Below, piece after piece: positions 1 through 10,698 of a stretch of DNA of 64,000 nucleotides (the stretch's first letter is position 1; each line of letters starts with the position of its first letter). Made by a program: the position numbers and the translations under genes. This DNA comes from Macrotis lagotis (taxonomy: Eukaryota > Chordata > Mammalia > Peramelemorphia > Peramelidae). The notes under the pieces are model-generated. The model saw only the letters and a program-made list of their open reading frames with translations. It did no database searches and was not told where the DNA came from. Location: assembly GCF_037893015.1 (NCBI RefSeq), contig NC_133658.1, forward strand, positions 281,936,875 through 282,000,874, given 5' to 3'.

Positions 1-59
1 TTGTAAGTGACTTGCATTTAAGTGATGCAGAACTGTGTGAAGTCATCAGGCTCATTCTC

Positions 60-390
60 TCTTCTAGAGTCATCAGAGTCAAATGGCAAGACATTGGTCA
101 AGACAACTGGCTATGGCCCTGAGTGCAGTGGAGAGACATTGTTGGTCATTTTAAGCTAAAGTCTTTCCCAAATCTCAATTTGTGTGAGACAAAGCCCATT
201 CAGTAATTCAAGACTAGGTTAAGAATTGAGGGGAAAAAAAGATGGCCTAGTTTGCCTTCAAAAAAAATTCAATTTCGGAGGGGATGACCTTCAGAATTTC
301 TGGCCAGAACAAAACAATTTTGAGTTATACTCACTCTGAGCCATCAAAACTCAAACAATAGCAAATGAGGCCTGGGCTAGGCATATTATT
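60..390. repeat. Dispersed repeat fragment, family uncertain
   Basis: The block gtcaagacaactggctatgg at about 98-120 closely resembles caggacaactggagatggcc near 58968 inside a form-B SINE, so part of this stretch shares ancestry with that SINE body. The remainder reads like an old dispersed element but I cannot name it. The boundaries are guesses. Confidence 0.35.
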
Positions 391-1383
391 GGCCTGGGAA
401 TATAGTAAAATGATTTCACTTAGCAACTGAGGGTTCAGAAGAAATCTATGTCCATTTAATCTGAAACCCTGAATGAAAAGTTAGTCTCAGTCTTCTTTCT
501 TAGCTAAAACTTCAATACAGGCCTGGTTTTGCAGGACTTGGGGCAGGAGTGGGGAGAGAGAGGAGTGTTGGAATCAAGGTTCTGCAATGCCAAGCAGACA
601 GTTTGAACAGGAATAGTTCTGAGCTTCGGTTGGTTCAACTCCTGAGGCCTTGTGCCCACAAGTCTCAGGACCATCTGCTTAACTATTCCTGAGTTGTTCT
701 GTGTATTCAAAAAGCTGTCAACTCTTGTTTAATTCTAGAGACTGTTCCCCCCCACCCCGTGAATTTTCCCAGTTCTCTTTAAGCAAGAGAAAGAAGGCAT
801 GAAAATGGAAGAAGAGGCACTGAAGAAGATAGACACTGCCTGACTTCTTCCCCTTGGGCAACAAAATCTGTTCCTGGCATTGATTGATCCCTCCCTTCCT
901 TCATGCAACTTCCTTGTCACTCTTATACTGGACTTGGGACACGCCTTCCCTATCAATAAAGCTATTGAGTCTATTACTAATTATGTGGCAATCTAAAGAT
1001 AAATGAAATATTAACTGATAGAGATCCCCATTGACTCTATTGAATTATATGAATAGATAAAAATTGACCCATTGACTTAAATGAACAGATAATTTTAAAA
1101 AATCAGCTTCATTGACCTACATCTTCCTTACTCTTTAGTCACCCACAAGAGTGGTCTCACCCTACATCTTCACATCACCTATAACTGTGCCATTTTCCTG
1201 ATCTTGAGCTCTCAATTTCCTCTTTTATCATGTGTTTTTTCCCATTTCTCCTGCCTAAGTTGTCCTCATCTCCAATTTTTCAATAATTCCCTGTTTATAT
1301 AATCTGATGATCTGACTTCCTGTTATCCTGATACTGAGAATTCTGTGCTCTCTTTTATCTCTCCAGATCCACACTTTAAAAAT
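391..1383. other. No gene seen
   Basis: AT-rich sequence with only short chance open frames on the minus strand at 504-710 and 735-956. Neither shows a domain, codon bias or splice context. From about 1095 the sequence is pyrimidine-rich and may be old repeat debris. Confidence 0.5.
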
Positions 1384-1416
1384 TCCCATGTATATACATA
1401 TATGTGTGTATGTATA

Positions 1417-1462
<46 letters not shown>
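1384..1462. repeat. (TG)n/(TA)n microsatellite
   Basis: An irregular tatg/tgtg stretch runs into a pure TA run of roughly 18 units. It gives rise to a spurious tyrosine/isoleucine-rich reading frame. Confidence 0.9.
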
Positions 1463-1464
<2 letters not shown>

Positions 1465-2330
1465 CTCATATCTTTTCATTTATTTCACTATCTGAAGAAT
1501 CAATTATCAATTGTCCTTCTACGGGACCAATATCATCTGTACCCTCAGTCCTCTTCCCTTCCATCTTTTCCAGGAGCTTGTCCCATTGATTGTTCCCTTC
1601 TTTCTTTTATTGTCAATCTGTCTTTTCCTACTGACTACTTCCCTGTGACCTACAGACCTGCACAGGTCTTGGTCATCTTTAAAGGACCTTCAACTGACCT
1701 GTCATTATTATAAATGGGAGAAGAGTTCATAATCAAACAAGGGATGATCTGAAAACATGAAATGAACTGTTTTAATTACCAAAAAATTAAAAATATTTTG
1801 AGTAAAGTGATTAAAATTAGAAGGGAAATAGTTGACTGGGATAAGAAAGTTTCCCTGATAATGCACTTATATGATTTAAATTTATAAGGACTACCCATTC
1901 TCCAATAGATATATGAAAAAAGACAATTTTCTTTTTTCTTTTGGAACCATTTATTTAACTTTTAAGAGATACAAAGATAACTATTTAGGATAGCAACATA
2001 CATGCATAAAACAATTTGGTTACTGCCCTCCACAATAGATTTATGGGGAAAAAAATTTAGTTGAATAACTAAGTCTTTTACAAAACAAATTTCACCAGCA
2101 CCAATCTTAATACAGCTTTTAGCCCCAAATGATCTTGTTTTTTAACTCTAGAGTTTTATAGTTTTACTTTTTAGTTCCTTTACATTTACTTATTCTATAG
2201 TTAAAAAATAGAGAAATAACCTCAAATAGAAAAAGATACATTTAAATTATATAACAGTATCAGTTTAATTGTCAAGACTATATTAAGTACTGACATACTA
2301 GAAAGATAATCTAAGTATCACTTAAAACTA
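1463..2330. other. No gene seen
   Basis: The section 1480-1690 is pyrimidine-rich and looks like ancient repeat debris. From 1700 to 2330 it is very AT-rich with no recognisable feature. Confidence 0.45.
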
Positions 2331-2342
2331 GTGGCACTTAAG

Positions 2343-2505
2343 GGACAGCTCGAAGGTGCAGTGGACAGAGCACCGGCCCCAAAGTCAGGAGGTCCTGGGT
2401 TCAGATGCGGCCTCAGACACTTAATAATTACCTAGCTGTGTGACCTTTGGCAAGTCACTTAACCCCATTGCCTTGCAAAAACCTAAAACAGAAAACAAGA
2501 AAAAA
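2343..2505 (+). mobile_element. Short-form marsupial SINE
   Basis: A head related to ggggcagctaggtgg is followed by gtcaggaggtcctgggttca (B-box region), cagacacttaataattacct, and a tail ccttgcaaaaacctaaaa with an A-rich end. Imperfect flanking duplications tagtggcacttaag (just left) and tagtgttacttaag (just right) support a retrotransposition event. Confidence 0.85.
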
Positions 2506-2683
2506 TTAGTGTTACTTAAGAAAACATTGAAGGTAAAGTTATAGTATATATGTGTGTATAGGCATATATAGAGAACATTTACTCCCGGATATATATATAT
2601 ATTTTTTTTTGCAGATTGACCATATTATATCACCAAAACACATCATCTTCACTGGAAAGGACCATAGGCCCTTCTTTACAGGC

Positions 2684-2686
2684 ACA

Positions 2687-2722
<36 letters not shown>
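2684..2722. repeat. (CA)n microsatellite
   Basis: About 17 CA units. A short TA run lies just upstream at 2590-2610. Predicted small peptides across it are artefacts. Confidence 0.9.
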
Positions 2723-2723
<1 letters not shown>

Positions 2724-3699
2724 TTACATTTGAACAACATACTCACATTATCTCAATTTCATAGGATCCTGGGGCACTGAGAGCTATCTGGTGACTTAAG
2801 AGAGCTTTTGCTTCACTCAGAGGTCTTCAGTCTTTGCTCCTCTACAATGACCTCCAATTATTCATTGTGTTACAAAGAAAATTCTTAGAGATGATATTCA
2901 GGAAAATTTAACATATAAGACTTCCTCCCATATATCTCATTTGATTAAAAGAATGGAATGTCTACAAAGTAATTTGAAGTCTCTGGAGAGAAAGCTACTA
3001 TACAATTATTGAAAATTATAAAAATTTTTACTTTTCAGTGCTCTAATTTGGACTAGTAGAAGCCTGAGTTACTGTTTCATATCAACTGCTATGAGTTCTG
3101 TAAAAAATAAACTGTTTAAAATATTATTCACCTCAGTTATTTCTCTTACATCAAGGATATTAGCCATGTTACCTTTATATGCCTCTCTCCCCTTCAGAGA
3201 ATCCCTTTGTCAGAAGAGTATTCAGAAAGTCAGCTAGTCTAGCCCAAATCTTCCTTTCCCATTTTAATAGTATTCCTTTAAAGATTGAAGTGAACCACTA
3301 GCATCTGGAATCCTCTACTTGCTTGGTAATGTTCTTATAAGGAACAAAACTGCCCAAATGGAGCATTAGAGAAAATTCTCCCTGATTTCTCTCTCCTGGA
3401 ACAGCCACCATTTATGGATGACCCTAGAGGCTACATACAACCCCCTCCCACCCCCCCACCCCAGCATCTCTGACACAATCCTGCACAATCCTGTAGAATT
3501 TTAAGGTCATAAATATACTAGAATTAATCAATAAATTTCACAGATGGTTTATTATGAACATAATTTTATTTATATCTTTAGTACAATAGCATAGTACCAT
3601 GTACATAAGTACTTAAGACATGGACTTCTATCCATTCATCTTTCTAGCTACCCATCCATCTTCAGTCAATTTTCTCTTTCCATCTATGCCATATCTAAA
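2723..3699. other. No gene seen
   Basis: AT-rich single-copy-looking sequence. A C-rich run lies near 3441-3462. No splice-flanked open frame or known repeat was recognised. Confidence 0.4.
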
Positions 3700-3960
3700 A
3701 GTCACTGCAACTACATCTCTGGTCTCTCAGAATCTTTGAAGACTGCTCAGGTGCCATTTCCTCCATGAAATCTTTCCTGGACTCCCCACTTCTCCTTCCT
3801 TCCTCAAATTACTTTGTATTTCTTTATCAGCTTCATTTACTCTTAGTACAACATGATTAATCCACACTGTGTATGAACCATTGTGCTAGATAATGAAGAC
3901 TCAAAAATAAACTGAAACAGTCCCAGTCCTCAAGTAGAATGCAAGCTGATATTACTTACA
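3700..3960 (+). mobile_element. L2-like LINE 3' fragment
   Basis: Phrases such as cttcctccatgaaatctttcc-type text followed by a ctccttcctcaaattac-like stretch match the 3' untranslated part of L2 elements as I know it. It is heavily diverged and has no coding content. Confidence 0.5.
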
Positions 3961-4085
3961 CTTAAGTAACACTTAATCCATGTTTGTTGAATTGAATCAA
4001 AACAGTGCATTCAACTATAAAGCAATGGATATTTCAAAATTCTGTAAAAGTTTATTTTCTTAGGTCAGTTAAACATATACTGCTG

Positions 4086-4097
4086 CCCCCCCCCCCA
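4086..4097. repeat. Poly-C run (12)
   Basis: Twelve consecutive C bases, a site prone to length polymorphism and sequencing error. Confidence 0.9.
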
Positions 4098-4342
4098 GGT
4101 GTGGTCATTGAATGATATACTTTTAGTCCATTCAATGAGTAGAATATGAATCAATACATTTTTACTGAAATGCATTCAAAGTTAGAAAGATGTAATTTTT
4201 ATGTTTTCTATCTGCTCTTGGAATCATCTGAATCATCATATTTATGTGACTGAGAATTATATACAACTGAGAATTATTTCCAAATTTCAAATGATATTCC
4301 AAAGATGATTTATATAGCCATTTGACCTTTGCAAAGCATTTT

Positions 4343-4493
4343 TTTGTTTTGTTTTTGCAAGGCAATGGGGTTAAGTGATTTGCTCAAGGTCACACAGCTA
4401 GGTAATTATTAAGTGGCTAAGTCAAATTTGAACTCAGGTCCTCTTGTCTCCTGGACTGATGCTCTATCCACTGTAACACCTAGCTGCCCCTTT
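4343..4493 (-). mobile_element. Short-form SINE at 3' end of the composite element
   Basis: On the minus strand: ggggcagctaggtg head, gacctgagttcaaat-like B-box region, acctagctgtgtgacctt-type body and a ccttgcaaaaac tail with A-rich end next to the left TSD. It supplies the 3' end of the composite unit. Confidence 0.85.
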
Positions 4494-4695
4494 GCCAGTT
4501 ACATCCCATTAGATAGCAATCTCATGGACAGATCATGAATGTCCATCATTTCTGGCTAGGTATATTCTCTCTGTTAGAGTTACAATTCTCAAGATTTATG
4601 AGAATCTTTTTCCCCATGCTGGGATATAGCCAGTTTCAACTTACTGGATAGCAGGTTTTTTTCCTTTTACTGGCCCCCCCCTTTTTTTTACCTTT

Positions 4696-5334
4696 TCATG
4701 TGTCTCTTGAACCTCCTGTTTGATGTCCAAATTTTCTATTTAGCTCTGGTCTTTTCATCAGGAATTTTTGGAATTCTTCCATTTCATTATTTTTCCCTGG
4801 AAGAGAAGGCTTAGCTTTGCGGGATAGTAGATTCTTGGCTGCATTCCAAGCTCCCTTGCTCTTCAAAATATCTCGTTCCAGGCCCTTCGATCCCTTAATG
4901 TTGATGCAGCCAGGTCCTGTATGATCTATTGTGGCTCCTTGATATTTAAATTGTTTCTTTCTGGCTGCTTGCAGGATTTTCTCTTTTATCTGATAGTTCT
5001 GGAATTTGGCCCCAACATTCCCTGGTGTTTTCATTTCAGGATCTTTTTCTGGAGGGGATCGATGTATTCTTTCAATAACTACTTTGCCCTCTGGTTCCAT
5101 GATATCAGGGCAGTTTTCCATCACTAGATCCTGTAATATTAAGTCCAGGCTTTGTTTCACTTCAATGTTTTCAGGATGTCCTATAATTCTCAGGTTGCCC
5201 CTCCTCAATCTATTCTCAAAGTCAGTGGTTTTGTTGATGAGGTATTTTACATTTTCTTCTATTTTTTCTATTTTTTTATTTTTTTTAACTGGATCTTGCT
5301 GTCTCATGGAGTCATTAGTTTCTGCAGACTCCAT
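4696..5334 (-). CDS. L1-type ORF1 protein, open, short N-terminus
   Basis: A 212-residue open frame resembling the LINE-1 ORF1 protein, the RNA-binding chaperone that trimerises and packages L1 RNA in the cytoplasm. A short charged, coiled-coil-like segment spans about residues 15-45. Next comes ENRLRRGNLRIIG, typical of the start of the RRM domain, then an RIHRSPP stretch near residue 88. The C-terminal domain follows with NYQIKEKILQAARKK near residues 113-127. Usual mammalian ORF1 proteins are around 300-370 residues, so most of the N-terminal coiled coil is missing. The frame has no internal stop, unusual for an old fossil. No ORF2 follows: a SINE does. This resembles half-L1 (HAL1) elements, which carry ORF1 only. 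The start at 5334 is the first Met after the SINE-like head; I cannot show it is used. Confidence 0.75.
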   Translation of the reverse strand: MESAETNDSMRQQDPVKKNKKIEKIEENVKYLINKTTDFENRLRRGNLRIIGHPENIEVKQSLDLILQDLVMENCPDIMEPEGKVVIERIHRSPPEKDPEMKTPGNVGAKFQNYQIKEKILQAARKKQFKYQGATIDHTGPGCINIKGSKGLERDILKSKGAWNAAKNLLSRKAKPSLPGKNNEMEEFQKFLMKRPELNRKFGHQTGGSRDT

Positions 5335-5370
5335 TCTTTATTTTAGGGAGGAGTTTTCTTCATTAACCTT

Positions 5371-5381
5371 TTCTAGCTGCC
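5371..5381 (-). repeat. SINE head fragment at 5' end of the composite element
   Basis: The minus strand reads gggcagctag directly after the right-hand TSD copy, the same letters that begin complete SINEs in this window. Only about 10 bases are present before L1-type sequence takes over. Confidence 0.6.
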
Positions 5382-5398
5382 CCTTTGCAAAGCATTTT

Positions 5399-5585
5399 AT
5401 AAATATTACCTCATTTCACCTTTCAACAACCTTAGTAGGTAGGAGCTTTGATGAGGAAACTGTCAGACAGATGTTAAATGACTTGCTCAGAGTCATACAA
5501 GTAGTGTTTGAGGCAGCATTTGAACTTGGGGCTTACTTTACTCTGGGTAGGATACTATCCACTGTATCACTAGGTTACTTGTTAT
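5399..5585 (-). mobile_element. MIR-like SINE remnant (interrupted)
   Basis: The antisense reads gatgaggaaactgtcagac, then a cttgctcagagtcatacaag-like block, then a ttgaacttggggctt-like block. These are typical MIR/CORE-SINE landmarks. Its other part, ending cctttgcaaagcatttt, lies left of the composite insertion. Confidence 0.6.
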
Positions 5586-6140
5586 GAAAATAATAGAAAT
5601 GTTTGTCCCTCTAGACTAACCAGGTTATTTCTGAACCTGACCGACACTTCTGAAGAGATAACAGACCTCTGTCTGACAGTTGTCTAGAAGCAAATGAATC
5701 TCAGAAAACTGATATTCCCAAACAGTCCTGCTCCTCAGATGCTACTCTGAAGACGAGTCACTTGTCTAACTCCTTCCCACTTTAGGACAAATTTCCAACT
5801 GGTAGAATCTCAGGCTTTGGCTGTCAGAGAAAGATTATCTACATGTCCTTTTACTCACTTCTGAATGGAACTTGACTGATTTCTCTCAGAGGTCATGAAG
5901 CAAAACAGCTCCTTGTTTTAGAGGGTGACATATGACTAAAAATCCATTCAGTCATAGTAGCAACTAAGCTGGCAACAAATCTGGGAAGTAAAATTCAGTT
6001 GGATTTTTTTTCTAATATAAGTAATGAATGAACTTTATCTCCTGTGGAGCACTTCACTTGCTGGTTTTTAGGTCTGCACAGAACTAAAGAAATCCCAGAG
6101 TCTCTCAGTAATTAGCCAGATGATAATGATTCTCCTAAGG
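5586..6140. other. No gene seen
   Basis: No recognisable repeat or open frame of note. Confidence 0.4.
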
Positions 6141-6178
6141 CAAAAAAAAAAGAAAGAAAGAAAGAAAAGAAAAAAATA
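6141..6178. repeat. A-rich (AAAG)n run
   Basis: Poly-A leading into AAAG units. It may be the tail of an otherwise unrecognised insertion. Confidence 0.8.
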
Positions 6179-6261
6179 AGACAAATTAGAGAATCAGAGA
6201 ATCTCAGAGTTGGGAGGTCTTACAGAAGTTATCAAAAAATTGTCTCCATTCCAACTCTACA

Positions 6262-6501
6262 TTTTATTAGTCATTTTCAGTCATATCCAACTCTTCATGA
6301 CCCCATTTGGAAAATTCTTGGCAGAGATACTGGAATAGTTTGCCATTTCTTCATTCAGCATATTTTACAGGTGAAAAGACTGAAGCAAATAGAGATATGT
6401 GATCTGCCTGGGGTCAAACAACTAGTGTCTAGGGTCAAATCTGAATACAGGTCTTCCTGGCTCTAGACCCAGCAACTCTATCCACTGCACCACCTAGCTA
6501 A
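6262..6501 (-). mobile_element. Form-A long SINE
   Basis: On the minus strand: a tagctaggtggtgcagtgga-like head, a B-box region, then the extra block whose plus-strand text includes tttgccatttcttc and cagtcatatccaactcttca. Diverged relative to the short-form copies. Confidence 0.75.
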
Positions 6502-6723
6502 ATCTTATATTTATCCTGTATTCAAATAGGGTATGACATCTCTGACAAGCTGTGATCCAACTTCTTTTTAAAGTTGTCCTGCTCATTCCACTTCTACACA
6601 ATTCTAATTGTTAAAAAAAACTTTTTTATTTATATGGAGTCTAAATTTATCTCTCCAAAATTTCCATCCCTTGATCCCAATCAAACTTCTGTGGCCAAGT
6701 TGCACAAATCAGATCCTTCTGAA

Positions 6724-6724
<1 letters not shown>

Positions 6725-6759
<35 letters not shown>
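6725..6759. repeat. (CA)n microsatellite
   Basis: About 17 CA units. Confidence 0.9.
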
Positions 6760-6760
<1 letters not shown>

Positions 6761-7239
6761 CTCTTCTTTAAGCTAAATATTGGGGTACCTTAGATCCGTC
6801 CTCATATAGCTAGGTCTCTGGTCCTTCCATCACCCTGAATCTCTCTCTCCTGACTTTAACTAGATTGTCAGTCATTCCTAATATATGATATTACCAAATG
6901 AAAATAATATACCAGAGAAGGTTTGACTAAGACATAGTATAGCAGGACTTACCTCACTCCATTTGAATACTTTGCAGCCTGAGATGATGTTGAATATCCT
7001 TAAGATGATTTTGCTTAGTTGAGTCTCACACCAAACTTTTTTGTGGATTTATTTTCAGTAGATGCTAGATTACTACTTGTCCAGTAAATTATAGTGTGTC
7101 TAATCTGCCTTTTAAGTATGGGTTGGATTAGATGGTCACCTTCCAACTCAAAAATTCTTGATTCTGTGATTTTCACAGAATTTTTACTCACAAACTTCTG
7201 CCATTCAAATCTGTAGTGTTTTATCAACAAGTTTGTATT
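6760..7239. other. No gene; MIR-like tail near 7115-7185
   Basis: The text ggttggattagatggtcacc followed by gattctgtgatt resembles the 3' end of MIR/THER-type SINEs in plus orientation. Nothing else was recognised. Confidence 0.4.
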
Positions 7240-8430
7240 TTAAACTAGTTTCCTTGGCTTCCATCTCCTTTGACTTGGCAAGAAGATCCAGTGTTTGCTG
7301 GCTACGAAATTGCTGGCTGCCATTTGGCCTCATCATGTAGCAAATGCTTTACATTTGTTAAATTTTTACAGGAAGCCGTGATAACCAAGGTCAATATGTT
7401 TATCTTTTTTCCAGTTCCCATTGTTCAGCCTCAATGACTTTGAATAAGTCAGTTTGACACTGTTGTAATTTTACAGTGGATTCTCATAATTTTCCTTTCT
7501 TTTAACTTGATGTTGACATTTGTTTTAAATATGTGATGGTTTGACTGCTCTCAGGCAGCTGGTTCTTCCATTTCAATAATTAGTTGTTTTCTATCAAAAC
7601 AGTCAATTTCATTTCTAGCAATATTTTTGATACCTTATTCTACTCTTCTCTCTTTTTTAAAGAAATTATTCATAATATATGGGCATAAGACTTTTGGGTA
7701 GTTCTCAAGCCTTTCATAAATTTGAACTATAGTTTCCAAGATACTTTATATCATCCTTCACCTGGACTCACCTTTGCAGTGAAGTCACTGATTATTAAAG
7801 CATATATTTTCTTGTTTTGGAATATCTAGACCAGTTTCTTGTAGATTTTCCCTGCTTTTTCATCCTCTGGAACAGATGTTGCTGCAAAAGTAACAATTAT
7901 CTTTGTTATGCTAAGAACTAAGGCTTATCATGAGTACTTCAAGATGAAATGACCAAATGTTTCATAAGATGATACTTTTTTTTTTGACTTTGTACACACA
8001 ATGAAACCAACTCCACCATCTCTTTTGTCTTTCTCTAAAGGAGCACCTGAGAGCTACTATTCCTTTTAACTCCTTTTGTTTTCTGATTTTGTTCATAATA
8101 ATATTAATATTGGCATGGCTCATTTCTTCCATTAATGTATCAGTACCTTGAATGATCTCACATTTGAAGAACCAAAAGTTAAGCTAATCCTTATAGATGG
8201 TTTCTAAATTTGTGATTGTTGTTAACTTTGATCCCCTTTTCTGAGCCTTCACCACCACCACTGAAGAAGTGGAAGGAGGCAATATTTTATAGGTTTCTTT
8301 GTTCTATAGGTTTTCTGGTCCAAATCATTAATCACCTAGTGACCAGCCTATTAGTGATGAGTATTCCTGTACTTTGTGGTGTTGTGCATCAGTCAGCAGC
8401 TCAGTCTATGATTCACTGATGTACCTATTA
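7240..8430 (-). pseudogene. RTE-like LINE endonuclease fossil
   Basis: Translating the minus strand gives broken stretches of an apurinic-type endonuclease as found in RTE/L2-class non-LTR retrotransposons. GDGGVGFIVCTK appears near 8010-8045. Farther on comes VTFAATSVPEDEKAGKIYKKL, shortened here, followed by SDFTAKVSPGE near 7760-7795, matching the family motif GDFNAKVG. FRSQQTLDLLAK follows near 7265-7305. Stops and frameshifts interrupt it, so it cannot encode an active enzyme. RTE versus another APE-type clade is my best reading, not proven. Confidence 0.55.
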
Positions 8431-10250
8431 AGAGGCCAGAAGACAGATAACCATGAAAAATATTTTATAATATTTCTATTGTCATCATGGAATCACCACA
8501 TTTAGATCTTAATACCTTAGTTCCTTATGAGTCATATGAGGAAGTAGAAAGGACCCTTAAGATGATCAGGAAGAATGATTTTACTACAGCAAGAATACAC
8601 CAACAAAATTCATGCTGGAGACAACATAATCTAGAAAGTATAAATCATCATTTTATATGATAACTCATGCATAATATCATTTCCCAAAGATGGCAATCAA
8701 GTTAACATCAAAATGTCAAATTTCCCATTTTCATAAAATAAGTATGAGGATTACCTACCTATACCTTTATAAAGGACATTCTTGATCAAAGCAGGAAAAA
8801 GAAACAAGTATACTTTTGCAAAAGGAAAATAATTGTGCAGACTATGTCTTTACAACCAAATCATTGCCTAAAAAGATAAAGAGATTATAAATCTCTAATA
8901 TATTTCTTATTTAGAAAATAACCTTTAACTCAACAGTGCAAAATAGAGTTGTAATATCTTTCTTCCAACAAGTAATCTCCCCTGCATCCATTAAATCATA
9001 CAAGAATGAAACCACAGTGATGACTCTTATTCAGTGATCTGATTATTAATATTAATAAAACCATCAAAAGATCTGTATGCCCACCAAAGGTACATACCAC
9101 CTTCATAGAAATGTCCTGTTCAAAGTCCAAGAAAAAGTCAGGCTCAACTCTTATTCCTAGAAATACTACAGGGATTGCTTAATGATATATAATTACCCTC
9201 AAAGATGTCAGCCTAATAATTCATGCAAAAAAATGTTTTCTATACTTTGAAGACCATTCTATTGAGTTAGGACATTAGTACATAAATCTGAGAAACATAT
9301 TATGGAGGTATGAAAACAACTAATTAGGTTCAGAATTGAGCAGGAGGAAGAAAATGAGCCAAATTATATTTGGGATGTTAGATAGTACAATTAACAATCC
9401 CCAAATCATATTTGGGACATTAGATAGTACAACTACCAATTCTCTGGCACAAAACTTCTTCTTTTAAAGAGTTATTTTATAACAACACTGTAAACCACAA
9501 CTGTGATAGACTTAAGGTTTCATAATATAATAACCAACCACAATTTCAGAGGACTAGTGATGATCTCTCCTACCCACCTGCTGATACAGAGGTGATGGAC
9601 TCAAGATCCAGAAGAAGACCTACCTTTTTAGACATGCAGGGCCTTAGTTCCTTTAATTAGGCATGTTTATTACAAATATTTTATTTTTATTTTTTCCAAT
9701 GGAGAATAGATATAGAAAGGAAAGTAGATCTATTCATCGAAAAAATTAATTTTTAAAAAATTATGCTTTGCTGGTAATGCTCCTTACAAATTTTGGAATG
9801 ACACAAGCTTTGAAGAATAAATGTGATAGGTGGTCCAAAAGTTTGTGAAAAACTTTATGGTGGGCACAATTATGCTATAACATATTTCCATTAATTACCT
9901 GTATGTGAAAAAAATGACCTAATGGACACCATTCAGGAAATATATGATTGGAAAGGAACTAGAGTATTTGAGCAGAGAGAATAATGAATAAAAGATAGAT
10001 GAGGGCTGAACTGATATGTGCAAACATTAAAAAAAATCTAGTGGAAGTACTATAACACATTGGATAGATTCAGTATTGAATCTGTGGGATTGAAGTATTG
10101 AATTCAATGTTCAGTAGAGAAGCTCTGTGGGAGAATGTGGACAAGAGTTATGCATTATGAAAAGACATAGATGGGTTGTGGTCTGGATTGGTTGAGGAAC
10201 TATCCACATTAAGGAGATCACAAATCTATGAAAATGAGATTTCATTAGCT
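8431..10250 (+). other. Possible sense half of the same LINE; no gene
   Basis: AT-rich, no long open frame. A few short plus-strand translations around 9930-10200, such as RKYMIGKELEYL, faintly recall the C-terminal part of RTE-type reverse transcriptases. This is weak and is given only because the opposite orientation of the adjacent endonuclease fossil would fit a twin-primed insertion. Confidence 0.25.
9361..9444. repeat. 42 bp tandem duplication
   Basis: Two imperfect copies start at 9361 (aaattatatttgggatgtta) and 9403 (aaatcatatttgggacatta), period 42. Confidence 0.85.
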
Positions 10251-10466
10251 TCTTTGACATATCATGTCACATAATTGGGCCCTATTGAACTTATGTTCTC
10301 TAAACCCCACAGGTCAAAGAGGTTTCATATATTTGATCCTCACAATCTTCTCAGACTGGTAGGGCAAACCCAGATAATGTATTAGAGGTATAAGTCTCTG
10401 TATTCTATGATCTATCAATTTGTACCCAAAGGGATCTGGTTAATATTCAACTAAATGAAAAGTCTA

Positions 10467-10567
10467 GGGGCAGCTAGGTGGTGCAGTGGATAGAGCACCA
10501 GCCCTGGAGTCAGGAGGACCTGAGTTCAAATGCAGCCTCAGACACTTAATAATCGCCTAGTTGTGTC
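10467..10567 (+). mobile_element. Short-form SINE lacking its 3' end
   Basis: A near-consensus head (ggggcagctaggtggtgcag) runs to acttaataatcgcctagttg and then stops abruptly, without the tail or A-run. Loss of the 3' end is not the usual 5' truncation of retroposons. Confidence 0.85.
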
Positions 10568-10698
10568 AAGTATTCATATTGTTTTATTAGTAACTTCATT
10601 TTTACTTTCAAACTGGCAACTGCTAACATTCATGGCTATATATAGTAGAGAAAAAAATGAGAAATTTAATACCCATAAGTTTGTAGAGCAGCCATACT
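10568..10698. other. Unassigned spacer between two SINEs
   Basis: About 130 bp of AT-rich DNA separating the truncated plus-strand SINE from a minus-strand SINE. Confidence 0.4.

Larger units (their letters stand above)
4326..5398 (-). mobile_element. Composite SINE-head / L1 ORF1 / SINE retroelement
   Basis: The 17-base sequence cctttgcaaagcatttt occurs at 4326-4342 and again at 5382-5398, bracketing everything between. Read on the minus strand the insert begins with a SINE head (gggcagctag, from 5381), runs through an L1 ORF1 frame (start 5334, stop near 4696), then into a complete short-form SINE (head about 4493) with an A-rich tail at the left edge. One TSD pair around three parts suggests the unit retrotransposed as one RNA. 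The target is itself an old MIR-like element, whose second half resumes at 5399. Confidence 0.75.

Noticed and set aside
1345..1713. 122-residue open frame rich in Tyr and Ile
   Set aside because: Its centre is the TA microsatellite; the rest has no protein family. Same reasoning applies to frames over CA/TA repeats at 2539-2764, 6574-6793, 15339-15521, 21235-21417, 36164-36463 and 51429-51635.
2380..2470. tRNA-like sequence (B-box text) in the SINEs
   Set aside because: The similarity is the tRNA ancestry of the SINE; no cloverleaf with acceptor stem is present, so no tRNA gene is called here or in the other copies.
5006..5587. 193-residue plus-strand open frame
   Set aside because: It is the antisense shadow of the L1 ORF1 frame on the minus strand and runs on into MIR sequence.
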